Shown here: positions 11,258-20,725 of the stretch, in pieces
How positions within the stretch are numbered: position 1 is the first letter of the stretch
Layout of the letters: every line of letters begins with the position of its first letter
Assembly: GCA_009746045.1 (NCBI GenBank)
Contig: RPFO01000154.1
Coordinates: forward strand, 4,478,637-4,542,636
Reading direction: 5' to 3'
DNA length: 64,000 nucleotides
Origin: Mesostigma viride
Taxonomy: Eukaryota; Streptophyta; Mesostigmatophyceae; Mesostigmatales; Mesostigmataceae
The notes under the pieces: generated by a model
The model's database searches: none
Seen by the model: the letters and a program-made list of their open reading frames with translations, nothing else
Told to the model about the DNA's origin: nothing
Position numbers and translations under genes: made by a program

Positions 11258-14200
11258 TTAGACAGATAGACCGACTTGACAGTCAGCATTCATGAGCTTC
11301 CTCAGTACATTGTACTGGGCTGGGGCCTTGTGTGGCAGCTTTGTCAATGCATCAGCAGGGTTCTCCTCGCCAGGGATATGCTTCAAGTCAACCAAACTGG
11401 CCAACTCCTTCAGCAACAAATAATCCAGGTCCCGGCTCCTGGCCAGCTGCTTGTGAACAAACTGGACCATACCCATGCTGTCTGTTAGCAACAACGTCTC
11501 CATCTGCAAGGTCCAAGGGGTAACTGAAGCCAGCTCCAGCATTAACTCCTTTATGTACAGGCTGGACTGGATCCCCTCGCATATGGCCCTGCATTCTGCC
11601 ACATCTGAACTGATACAGACCCTCTTCTGCAGTCTGCTGTACCAGCTGAACAAACTTGCCCTGCTCTGATAAAAAGCAAACAGAGCAGCAGATCTCCCCC
11701 TGACCTTGGTAACCTGGCGAGCATCCATGGAACTGTCAACAAAGATCTCCAAGGTGATAGGCTGGGTAAAGTCAATCCCAGACAAAATCAGATCAGGGGT
11801 ACTCTCCACCAACCGGGCTATGACTCGAGGCTTCTCATCCTCAAGCACCTCATCAGGCATTCTGCTATGGACCATCAAAGACGGACCACAGATGCTGGCA
11901 AACCAGGCCCACATGCCTCTCAACTCAGGTCCTGCAGCCTGGGTGATCTTCTCTGGCAAGGCCTTCACAATGGTCTGTTTATAATCTCCTCCAGCCTGAA
12001 GCCTGATACTCCACTCCCCGTCCCTCCTGAACAGGGTAGCCTGCATTCCACAGAACACTACAGGCTTGTTGGGCTCCTGCCACAGCTCCTTGCCCAGTGA
12101 AAACTTGCCACTGATGACAGGAATAAACTTCTTCAGCCAGGTCGTGGGGGCTAGCAAATGCAGATCATCTCCATGCAAACTAGCATACACTGGCAGACCC
12201 TCCCATTGGGCCAGCAGCAAACAGGGATCAACTGAAGACACTCTCAAGCCACACTCACTGATCAGAGCTTCCTGCAGCGTGAGTCTCCAGATGATTGGGC
12301 TCGACCTGAGTCCTTCCAGGCCCTTCAGAATAACCAGGAATTGTTGATGCAGCTCCAGCTTCCAGATGGCAGGCACCTCAACACAGTAAGGCTCATCCTG
12401 CTTCCACACCCTCCTGGCCACTTCTGGATCAGATTTTAAAAATGCCCTCTTGAAGTCCAGCAGCACTGATGACATAGCTGCTCCCCTGTTCAGCAACCCC
12501 ACGTAGAGACATAGCAAAATTCTCCATGTGTCGTGTAGCATCCCTGGCGTGTATAGCTCCTCTCCTGGCAGACTCCCCGTGCCGTGATACTCATTCAGGA
12601 CAGGCCTGACATGGGGCACTGATACCTCATCCACAACCTTCCTCTTCAGCACAAATCTCAAAGCAAGCTTCCTTGATGCTGGGGGACGTCTGTCTGTTGG
12701 TGCAGCACACTCAAACTGCAACCACTCCTCCAATGCCTTGGAGAAGGCGAGCTTCCAAGCCTCAAACAAAGTAGGCGAGCTCATCTCTTGGACCAGCTGG
12801 TCATATGTCAAAGGAGAGTGTGCAGCAAGGCTCCTGTGAGTTATGCCAATACTGCTGGGGTGCAACACAGCTGGAATCACCAAACTGGCCGCTGGGGGCA
12901 CCTCCCCTTCATCCCATTTTACACCCTTGACCGGCTTGGCCCTGCACCTGACTGGAAATGTTGTCCTGAAATTTTCTAGGGGAATCATCCCCCAGCCATC
13001 TCTTCTCAGAGCTGTAGCTCTGATAGAAATCCCAGGATTGCCCAGAAAATTCTGACCCAAAATCACAGGGCCATCATAGTCCTCTAGGACAAGGAAGGTC
13101 ACATCCACACCCATGACAGGGGCAGTAACCTCTCCCAACACCCTTAGATGCGTCCTACCACTGAAATCAGACACCCAGGGGCAACTTGGTTCTCCGACCA
13201 GCAGTTCTCCTGTATGCTGAGGTCCCATGACAGAAACCTGTGCATTGGTATCTATCTCCATGGCAGCTACCTCAGGTTCATCCAACTGGACAAGCTTGGA
13301 CACCTTAGGCTCCTTCTTGGCTCTTTGCAAAGCCTGTACAATATCTGATAGACGCACACCCCTAGGCCTGGTGTCGGGCCGTTCCGGAGGTGCAGCCTGT
13401 CCGCCTGCTTGCCCAACCACCGTATGTGAAGGTACCCCAGGGGCCGGGCCAGGGTCACCCTGAGGGCTCGATACAGCTGTAGCACCCTGATCAGGAAGCT
13501 CCACGTCACCCCCGCCTTGTACACCAGCGGGCACCTGGAAGAGGTCTCCTTGATTACCTCCCCGGGGACGGATCTTTGACCAGGACAGACGGTGCACTGC
13601 TTGGGAGCCATCAATGGCCACCCAGCACTTATGGCCAGCGGCTTCTACTCGGGTCACCACCCCATCATGCCAGCTGCCACGTTTCCCTGGAAAGCTTGGT
13701 TCCTTCCACACAACAACCTGTTGTCCAACGTTAGGTTCTAGGACACTCCAGCCCTTGTCTTTCTGCCTCAGCTTGAGGAACTTGGCCTCTAGCTTCTCCT
13801 TCCATGCCTGCTCAGCATCAGCTGGCAGCATCCTGGTATGCAGCATAAGAGGATTGATGGCAATGTCACCAAAGAACATGGGAGTCCTCAGGTTCAGCCT
13901 GTCCTCCACAGAACGTAGCCATGCAGATGTCACAATGGCAGATGACGTCCTTGGAATCCTCTCCACCAGCAGCACAGTCTTGATCTCTTGGATGGCTCTC
14001 TCCACCACCCCTTGCTGGCCGTGGCTCTCCCTGGGTGTAATCAGCAACTCTGGAAACTCTGGCAGGTTCTCACAGCACTCAAACTGAATGTCACACTGCA
14101 ACAACTCCAACCCAGGGTACCTGCTCCTTGTCAACTTCAGAGCAGCAATCAATGTAGGCTTCTCCATGTCAGGCAGGATCTCTAGGGTCTTGTACTTGGT

Positions 14201-14815
14201 ATATCTGTCCACTGCCACCAGCAGCTTCAAACCCCTGATTCTCTGAATATCTACCTGCACATGGCCTGGCTGCAAAATAGGAGTCCTGGCATGAGACTGC
14301 TTGGGCTTTCTAGCAACTAGCCTGCACTTGCAAGCTTGAGCAACCTGTTGGCAGATGGAGTACAACTCACTTCCTCCCAGCCGTCTAGCAACTTGCAAAG
14401 ACTGAGCTGCATGGCCAAACATGGTATGCAACCTTGAGGCAATGTCATACAAGAGAGAAAACCTTTTATTGTCATTATTAGCACTCAAGGTATGTACAGA
14501 TCCCTTATGTACAGGAGGCACCAGGGTCGTGCCTGTCAGACTGTCTCCAGCCCTATCCTCATCCTGACCATCCTGTGCCAGTCCTGCACGGTCAGAATGC
14601 TTCTGAGATCCACCTGGGTCCACATCACCAGGTCCTACCTCAGGCTCAGCACCGCCATGGCGGGCACGTTGGCGAGTAACCACTGCAGCTACAGCTGGCA
14701 TACTCTCTGTGGTAACCAAGCTTGCCCCATCGTGTCCAATAGGCTCTTTCACTAGAGCATGGGGCTGCCCCTCACTGCTGTCACTAGCAGCTTCATTACA
14801 CACCCCTGGGGGCAC
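11258..14815 (-). CDS. pol: Copia-like pol polyprotein (integrase, protease-like, RT, RNase H)
   Basis: About 1185 codons. The frame is open upstream to the gag UGA at 14849; the first codon listed here is GTG, so translation probably enters by readthrough. Order seen: a zinc-binding-like stretch with LHTMFGH (about residue 128); the integrase core with DIQ, CDIQFE and GVVERAIQEI as the D, D and E motifs (about 190-280); a retropepsin-like segment with IDTNAQVSVM (about 517) and VILGQNFLG (about 590); RT with LLDFKRAF (about 790), a GLRSSPIIW motif and HGDD (about 880) in place of the usual YVDD; and RNase H from EIFVDSSMDA (about 1030) through the SSDVAECRAI and PGEENPADALTK motifs. Copia normally has protease before integrase; here it follows. 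No protease motif is seen between the gag zinc knuckle and the integrase. Whether DTN instead of DTG is active is unknown. Confidence 0.9.
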   Translation of the reverse strand: MPPGVCNEAASDSSEGQPHALVKEPIGHDGASLVTTESMPAVAAVVTRQRARHGGAEPEVGPGDVDPGGSQKHSDRAGLAQDGQDEDRAGDSLTGTTLVPPVHKGSVHTLSANNDNKRFSLLYDIASRLHTMFGHAAQSLQVARRLGGSELYSICQQVAQACKCRLVARKPKQSHARTPILQPGHVQVDIQRIRGLKLLVAVDRYTKYKTLEILPDMEKPTLIAALKLTRSRYPGLELLQCDIQFECCENLPEFPELLITPRESHGQQGVVERAIQEIKTVLLVERIPRTSSAIVTSAWLRSVEDRLNLRTPMFFGDIAINPLMLHTRMLPADAEQAWKEKLEAKFLKLRQKDKGWSVLEPNVGQQVVVWKEPSFPGKRGSWHDGVVTRVEAAGHKCWVAIDGSQAVHRLSWSKIRPRGGNQGDLFQVPAGVQGGGDVELPDQGATAVSSPQGDPGPAPGVPSHTVVGQAGGQAAPPERPDTRPRGVRLSDIVQALQRAKKEPKVSKLVQLDEPEVAAMEIDTNAQVSVMGPQHTGELLVGEPSCPWVSDFSGRTHLRVLGEVTAPVMGVDVTFLVLEDYDGPVILGQNFLGNPGISIRATALRRDGWGMIPLENFRTTFPVRCRAKPVKGVKWDEGEVPPAASLVIPAVLHPSSIGITHRSLAAHSPLTYDQLVQEMSSPTLFEAWKLAFSKALEEWLQFECAAPTDRRPPASRKLALRFVLKRKVVDEVSVPHVRPVLNEYHGTGSLPGEELYTPGMLHDTWRILLCLYVGLLNRGAAMSSVLLDFKRAFLKSDPEVARRVWKQDEPYCVEVPAIWKLELHQQFLVILKGLEGLRSSPIIWRLTLQEALISECGLRVSSVDPCLLLAQWEGLPVYASLHGDDLHLLAPTTWLKKFIPVISGKFSLGKELWQEPNKPVVFCGMQATLFRRDGEWSIRLQAGGDYKQTIVKALPEKITQAAGPELRGMWAWFASICGPSLMVHSRMPDEVLEDEKPRVIARLVESTPDLILSGIDFTQPITLEIFVDSSMDARQVTKVRGRSAALFAFYQSRASLFSWYSRLQKRVCISSDVAECRAICEGIQSSLYIKELMLELASVTPWTLQMETLLLTDSMGMVQFVHKQLARSRDLDYLLLKELASLVDLKHIPGEENPADALTKLPHKAPAQYNVLRKLMNADCQVGLSV

Positions 14816-14848
14816 CCTCCAGGGTTCAGGGATGTGTGCAGGCTCAAG

Positions 14849-16036
14849 TCAATGATCAGCAGCCTTGCCCTTGCCCTTGTCCTGGGATGGACCAGCCTTG
14901 TCCTTGCTGCCACCCTGAGCTGGCTTGCTCTGACCTTCCTGCCTCAGGTACGAGGGACACTCATTCCTGAAGTGACCCTTCCCCTGGCAGAAATAACATT
15001 CCACCTGACTGATGTCCCGTGAGGTCCCACTGCTGGGCCCAGCCTTGGGAGGACCACCCACCCTCTTGAAGTCAAACTGGGACTGTGGATGTCCCGACTT
15101 CGGCGGGGTCCCCCGTCCAGCCCTTCTGTCACGCCCCCTCCTGGACCTTCCTCGACCCCTTGAAGAGGTCTCAGGCCCTCTCGAGGGCGCTGGGCCCCCG
15201 TGGCCCGATCCCCTCATGGACTTAACCGTGGGTTCAGTGGCCTCCTCATCACCCTGACGAGGGCGCTTACCACCCACGTACTTGCCGCTGAAACACTCAT
15301 ACAACTGGTCCGTCATGGCTGCCCAGCCATGGACCTGTCGCATGTGGATGGTCACATTATCCATGGTGACCGGATCCAGCTGCAGCGACTTGAGAAAGTC
15401 GCCCATGGCCATCCGATCTGCGACGAAGAAGCCCTTGGCCATGGCGTCCTCCCTCAGCTTGACGAAGTCTTCAAAGGCGTGGACCACTAGTTGCCCCTTG
15501 ATGGGCTTGTAGTCCAGGTATTCTTGCTTCAGGTGGGACCCATCTATGGTCCTCTTGTCACTCAGGAACGACCTGAGTCGCGTCATAAACGCCGTCCAGG
15601 TGTCCCCCGCCGCGTGTCGCTCCCGAACAAACTTGAACAGCCGCCTCGCCGACTGCCGTATGTAGGCACTAGACGCCAGGATGCGAAGCTTGTCACCGTT
15701 GTATATCTCCGTGTACAAGTTCATGTCCTCTAACATCCTCTCAGCATCCCGGGGCTGCCAATTGTCCTTGATGGACTGAAACTGGCCTAGCACCGCGTAC
15801 CCCTCAGCAACGGTTGGTCGCTTAGGCGCCGCTTGATCTGCGGCTGGCGCGTGCTGCCCGCCCTGCGATCCTTGGCTCTGATTATCTGGCACCTCAGCCT
15901 GGTCTCCCAGCGCCTGGCCGTCCCCGCGTCCATCGCGTCCACCGCGTCCATCGCGTCCATCTCGTCCATCCAGCCCAGCGCCGCGCCGCGCGAAGCCCAT
16001 AAAGCCCGCTTGTTGGTTGATAGCTCCATCCTCCAT
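14849..16036 (-). CDS. gag: Copia-like gag (capsid and nucleocapsid)
   Basis: 395 aa starting at an ATG. The N-terminus has a Gly/Arg/Asp repeat (GRDGRDGRGG, about residues 23-35). A retrotransposon gag-type helical region follows (EYLDYKPIKGQLVVHAFEDF, about 165-185). The C-terminus has a CCHC zinc knuckle CYFCQGKGHFRNEC (C-x2-C-x4-H-x4-C, about residue 345) flanked by Arg/Gly- and Lys-rich stretches, as expected for nucleocapsid RNA binding. It ends with UGA at 14851-14849. The next codons stay open in the same frame into pol, so gag and pol form one frame interrupted by one stop. Confidence 0.9.
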   Translation of the reverse strand: MEDGAINQQAGFMGFARRGAGLDGRDGRDGRGGRDGRGDGQALGDQAEVPDNQSQGSQGGQHAPAADQAAPKRPTVAEGYAVLGQFQSIKDNWQPRDAERMLEDMNLYTEIYNGDKLRILASSAYIRQSARRLFKFVRERHAAGDTWTAFMTRLRSFLSDKRTIDGSHLKQEYLDYKPIKGQLVVHAFEDFVKLREDAMAKGFFVADRMAMGDFLKSLQLDPVTMDNVTIHMRQVHGWAAMTDQLYECFSGKYVGGKRPRQGDEEATEPTVKSMRGSGHGGPAPSRGPETSSRGRGRSRRGRDRRAGRGTPPKSGHPQSQFDFKRVGGPPKAGPSSGTSRDISQVECYFCQGKGHFRNECPSYLRQEGQSKPAQGGSKDKAGPSQDKGKGKAADH

Positions 16037-16682
16037 GATGGCCTCTGTTCAGATCTGCTACAGCCAGCCAAGTGGCCAAGCAGCAATTAAAGCAATATAA
16101 GCTACTGAACAAGAAAGGAAAGTGCCAAGTGTTACCACTCAGGCAAGACCACCACGGCTGGCCCCAGGCGCGTCCTGGTTCTCCTTGTCGCTGTCGTCGT
16201 CGCTGTCGCTCACCACAATCAGCTCTGGTACCCTGCTACCTGCTGCGCCGTCGTCGACCCGCTGTCGGCCCGCGATGACTGAATCGTCACCGTTGGTAAA
16301 GTAGACAGGTGACAACCCGTCGTTGGCCCTCGCGGATTGTACGTTGGCACCTCGTGGTCGCCAAGTGTCTCGTCGCCTAGCCCAGCGACACCCCCTGCTC
16401 CTACCTCAAGGTCACTATCGTACCCAAGAGGTGCAAACTCCTCCCAACGCGTCACACGAACGCGAAGGGGCGGGGGCAGCTCCTGAAAAGGAACTCTTAC
16501 TCGCTCTGGAAACCTGCCGACTCTTGTCGCGCGCTGTCCTCCGGCGATGGCTTCCGCTGTCGCCCCGACCTCTGCAAGCCGCCTGTGATGCTCCGCTCCG
16601 CGTCGTTCACGCCTAACTGGCCCCGCTGCAACACCCTCGTCGCCGATGCCGCCTGCGAAAGCACGTGGTACTCCCGCGCCCG

Positions 16683-16955
16683 CTACTGTCGGTACAAACT
16701 CGTGTCGCCCTGCGCCAGCTGCTCCGCAACCTCGCCTCGCCTTGCTGCCAACTCCGTCCGCACTCGCTCTGCTACTGCAGTAATCACCGTCTGGATGCCG
16801 ACCAACCCGTGAAGCTCCTGCTCAAGGTCGTCGATGCTCCGGTGCTCCGGAATGACGATGGTTTGTACGTGTCGCAGAATTCGCTCCCAATCTTCGACCT
16901 GGTCGTCGACGAATTGCACGAAGCTGCGATTTACAGGCGGACGATCTGCAAGCAA
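16683..16955 (-). CDS. Possible leader ORF of the Copia-like element, 90 aa
   Basis: Open frame in the 1.1-kb leader between the sense 5' LTR and gag. The composition is helical and charged (EDWERILRHVQTIVIPEH, then AAVAERV-like heptads) and looks coding-like, but no family is recognised. It could be an upstream ORF, a remnant of a longer gag N-terminus joined by splicing, or chance. Confidence 0.3.
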   Translation of the reverse strand: MLADRPPVNRSFVQFVDDQVEDWERILRHVQTIVIPEHRSIDDLEQELHGLVGIQTVITAVAERVRTELAARRGEVAEQLAQGDTSLYRQ

Positions 16956-17147
16956 TAAAGATAGATCCCGAACGACACGCGTAATTCAGGAGAAATCGAA
17001 CCCCCAGCAGACTGCCGAAACCGGAAATCCTGCTGCCGTTGTTCCTCCTGCACCATTCACCACCAGACGAGCTCCTCGTCGTCAACGCTGCACACCGCAA
17101 CCGGCAACGACCCTCCTGGCCGTTCCGCTGAGACTGGTTGTAATTTG

Positions 17148-17843
17148 AGTTAACGTTCTTATCACACGCAATGTGAAGGATATGGTTGCAATGCAGCAAT
17201 GTGTGAATATGGTTGGAAACGGAGCTTTGTTAAAATCGGATAATGTTTACAGCGCTCACACACTTGAGGCTTGTACACGCGCTTGCCAAGTCAAGGCACA
17301 ACACGTGAGGCGGGCTCGCAAGAGATGCCCATTTGGCACTGGCCTATTGTTTATATACTTGTGCACTGTGCTTGCTAGTCCTGAGCAGCCTAGGAGGCCT
17401 GCTCAGTAATAACACCCCCGGTACAGTATTCACTACCTGTACAGCGCCCACTCCTATACAGTAGGTCTGCCATACAGGCACAGTGACCACAGAGCACAGT
17501 CCACAGTGACTATTGCATCTGCACCTAGAAGTCCAGGACTAAGCCTGCGGTACCAACAGACCACAGGTTAAGGTTCCTATTTCCTGCGTACGACGTATTA
17601 ATCCAATACCGTCGTAGGTACAGCACCTAATTCCTGTCAGCCCAGGAATTACTGTCGACCCCATATGTCGTCGGCAAATATTCACGTCCGACTTAGAAGA
17701 ACAGCCGGCTCGCGCTCGCGCGCGACCGGGAAGTCGGAACGCCATAACTTTCTTGATACTTGTCGGAATGAACTCGTTCCGGTGCCGCTGGAATCGCAGA
17801 GATATGCCGAATCAGGATCACGCCAATGCGCTTGGCGTTAACT
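17148..17843 (-). repeat. LTR (5' LTR in element sense)
   Basis: 696 bp, ends AGTTAACG and CGTTAACT. On the sense (minus) strand a TATATAA-type box lies at about 17350-17358, leaving about 200 bp to the leader, so this LTR has a plausible promoter. The sense sequence after the LTR is CAAATTACAACCAGTCTCAG. I could not match it to a standard initiator-tRNA primer-binding site. Confidence 0.92.
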
Positions 17844-17848
17844 TACTA

Positions 17849-19306
17849 TTGCCAAGCCCCGCACCCACCCAATGACGCCACCACACATGCAGCTCATCCA
17901 ACGCATTGGCAGCAATTTTGTTTGGAATCAGAAAGGCTCAGTAATCTCCCACACGGTACACGGATGGATCAACAGAGAGATGTCCTTGAAGGACATCTCT
18001 CTGACATGACATGATCGAATCATGTCATGGCCGGGTGCACGGAGGCCTCGGGCTCCACAACATACAATGGCGTTTGTGCTCGCTGTATGCTAAACAAGTG
18101 ATATCTGTTTTTATGGGAGTCAACACACACCCTGGCTGCATGCTTGCTCGTGAAACGCTAGCCTCTCTTTCCACCCATGCTAGTGGCACCTCGTGGCAAC
18201 TGGGGGCGGGAATACTGGGCAGCACCCTTATTTCGTACAAAGGACTCCCATGGTACTGGCAGCGCATATGGACGGGTTACAATAAACTCAAGCCAGGTCG
18301 CCTGGCCTTTCCTACTACCCGAGAGGAGGTGGCACGGCAGCCACTCTTTTTTAATGACTTGATCACTGACGCTACTAACAAGCCCCTCGGCACTCTCCAC
18401 GGACCCAACCCGTACGATGGCTTCCTGCGAGCGTCACCGCCGATTGTCAGGGTGCTGGACCTCTACCTGGGGCACGGCGCTATGTATCGACGGCTCAGCT
18501 ACGACGAGGTCAGCACTTGGGTCTCACACATGCCCTCCCTGCAAGCGTGGCAAACCCTTACAAGTGCGATACCATGCAGCGGCGTGGCATGCATTGATGA
18601 CTGCCCCACGCAAGCCAATTATAACCGGGGACTGGGTTCTAAAGCTTCTACGCCGCCGGCGTCACGCCTGCGTGCAAAGGTTTAGTCGTGACGGTTCTGC
18701 CACATGATGGGCTCCAACTACAACTGCGGGAAGCTATTCGTGGCCACAATTGGTGTCTGTATCAACTATCCACCTTATATGCGTACACGCCATCTTCCCA
18801 GTGTCACCGCATACATGTAGTCCCATGGTCCGTGCCACGATCTTGCACGATCCGGCCGGACCCATTATCCCCGGTTGGGAGCATTAGTAACATGGCTACA
18901 CGTGGGCAACACACGGCTCGATTTACTACATCTGTCCAGACCCGGTTGATATTGGATGGGTCTTAATTAATCAAGGGCCCGACATATCACAACCAGCAAA
19001 TGTATCTTTGAGTACACCGCAGATTGGGGTTATGATATCTTGTTACATACGTACCATCAACCCCATCCTGGCCGAGCCCGATGAGGAATACAATGGCCGG
19101 GCTACACTTGGGTCAAGCTGATTACCCTGGCGGTAAACCACCCTCTCGTGGACCGCAGGGCCACTGATGTACAACATCTTCTGATGCATAGTAGGGCGAT
19201 AGGGGTCTGCGCTACGCTCCACGAGCGTTTTGGTCATGATGCATCATGCATGTGCACGCGCCCAAGCGAATCCATTGAGCACCGGTTCCTTTTCTGTAAT
19301 CTCCCA
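17849..19306 (+). pseudogene. LINE B ORF2 fragment: region between RT and zf-RVT
   Basis: Decodes with several frameshifts. Markers shared with the minus-strand copy at 37.6-38.1 kb include MPSLQAW / MPSLHAW, the GDWV / GDLI block, and CHRIHVVPWS / CHRIRMVPA. The segment ends near 19306 at EHRFLFC, the start of the zf-RVT-like tail, where the family A LINE interrupts it. Confidence 0.75.
17974..18029. repeat. Two adjacent perfect hairpins
   Basis: The first has arms AGAGAGATGTCCTT (17974-17987) and AAGGACATCTCTCT (17989-18002) around one base. The second has arms CATGACATGAT (18005-18015) and ATCATGTCATG (18019-18029) around CGA. Both arms are perfect. Confidence 0.9.
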
Positions 19307-19624
19307 GACGGTAAATGACGGTTTACGGACACATGAGGGTTGACGGTTTACGGTGTGCCGAGCTATGGATGCCGAGAATGCTCATAACTTTTGACTCCGG
19401 GCATGAAATTTGGTCGGGTAAATTGCAGTAGACTCGCTTTTCGATCAATGACGAACACGTTGATCTAATTTTTGGCAGTGCAATCGCCCCGGATTTCGCA
19501 AGTTATCGCCTGGCAGCGGCCTGCCCAGCAGATCTCGCTATTTTCTGCAAATTATGGCGGCACCACGCACGTGATCCGTGCGCATGCGCCCCCTGCCCTC
19601 GTCTCGGTGTTATTCAACGTAGAT

Positions 19625-20725
19625 ATGGAGGCCCCCGCATCGTCTTCAGCTCATGTCGCCGCTTCTATTGATGCCCAGATTGCTGCAAACAAAATCGCCA
19701 ATGACAGCAATGTCGCCGCCGAGAACGCCGCTCACAAGCGGCCCAAGACCTCGGAAGCAACTCCGATAGAGGCTGAATTAACCTCCTTGCCGGACTCCAT
19801 TTCCTCATCATTCTACATGCCAGGCCTGCGGTTTGAGCCTGGCAGACATCCCTACCTTACTCGCCTACAACGACGCCGCTGTGACAAGCGTGCTGAAGCT
19901 CCGCAACGACAACGACGCCCTGATTCGCCACCCTGAGACCGGCCAGGTTATGGAGGTGGCTTCGGATGACTGGCCTCATTGGGATGAGAACCAGCGTCGA
20001 CTTGCCTGTCTTATTTCGTGCTGCCCTGAACTTGTCGAGCTGCCGGCGACAGCCATCGCCAGGCCAGCCGGCCCCGCGACCGATGTTACCGTGCAGCTGC
20101 AGATCTGTTCGAACCTCGCACAGTCTTTTACGACCGTGCAGGGTCCTGACGGAGGCGTCTGCAGCTGCGACGGCACAATTGCTGTCCATGCAGAGCTGAA
20201 GAAAGCCCCGGCAGCCCCCGCCAAAACTACCACGTTTGCCGACGTCACAGGCAAGCAGTTGACCACCATAGTTCTACAAGCGGCCAAGTCTGCCGCTACC
20301 GCTGCGGTCACCCAGAAATATGCAGTGCAGCAACGCCAACGCAATATGGTAATCAAAGGCTTCCAGGCGCGGCAGCACATGAGCTAGACAGCACACTCAC
20401 TTGCCGAGGAGCTGCGCGGCCCAGCGTTTCTGGGGAAGCTGCAGCTCCAGAACATGTTACCATTGAACGAGCCATTCGGCTGGCAGCCAGGCGCTCTGGG
20501 CCTGGTTGTCGTCACCAATGATGGCCTCCATGCACGACAAGCGCCTCGTGCTGGGAGCACGTCGTCTGCTCTAGTCTGGTGACTTCAGCCTCGACGAGGA
20601 CTACACGCCGGCTCAACTGAAGGCGAGGAGCGCGGTGTGGAACAGCCCCCCCGTCCGGGCGGCGAGGGAGGACCAGACACCAGGTAAGCGCGTTAAGATG
20701 CGTATGCTTCACGATGGCTCCTTAA
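19625..20725 (+). pseudogene. LINE A ORF1 (RNA-binding protein), disrupted; ends at 24514
   Basis: ATG at 19625 (MEAPASSSAHVAASID). The frame shifts near 19840 to PTLLAYNDAAVTSVLKL and reaches a stop at 20385. Further pieces decode as FGWQPGALGLVVVTNDG and DFSLDEDYTPAQLKARSAVW. The last string matches the C-terminal motif of the intact ORF1 at 22452-23840 (TWTLDDDLTPAQQQQRRDLW) and resembles the L1 ORF1p C-terminal domain. The insertion at TTAA 20722-20725 splits it; reading resumes at 24483 (LICSILPWCSD) and stops at 24512-24514, the TAA lying inside the next TTAA target. Confidence 0.75.

Larger units (their letters stand above)
9815..17843 (-). mobile_element. Copia-like LTR retrotransposon, complete, 8.0 kb
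   Basis: Bounded by two LTRs of 695 and 696 bp, with a 5-bp target duplication TACTA at 9810-9814 and 17844-17848. Transcribed right to left: LTR, 1.1-kb leader, gag (16036-14849), pol (14815-11258), about 0.75 kb of noncoding sequence, polypurine tract, LTR. The LTRs differ by roughly two substitutions and three single-base indels, so the insertion is young. Both coding frames are open. It sits inside LINE B: VAYYCQAPHP-type sequence reads across the target site when the element is removed. Copia membership follows from RT downstream of integrase and a Copia-type RNase H at the C-terminus. Confidence 0.93.
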
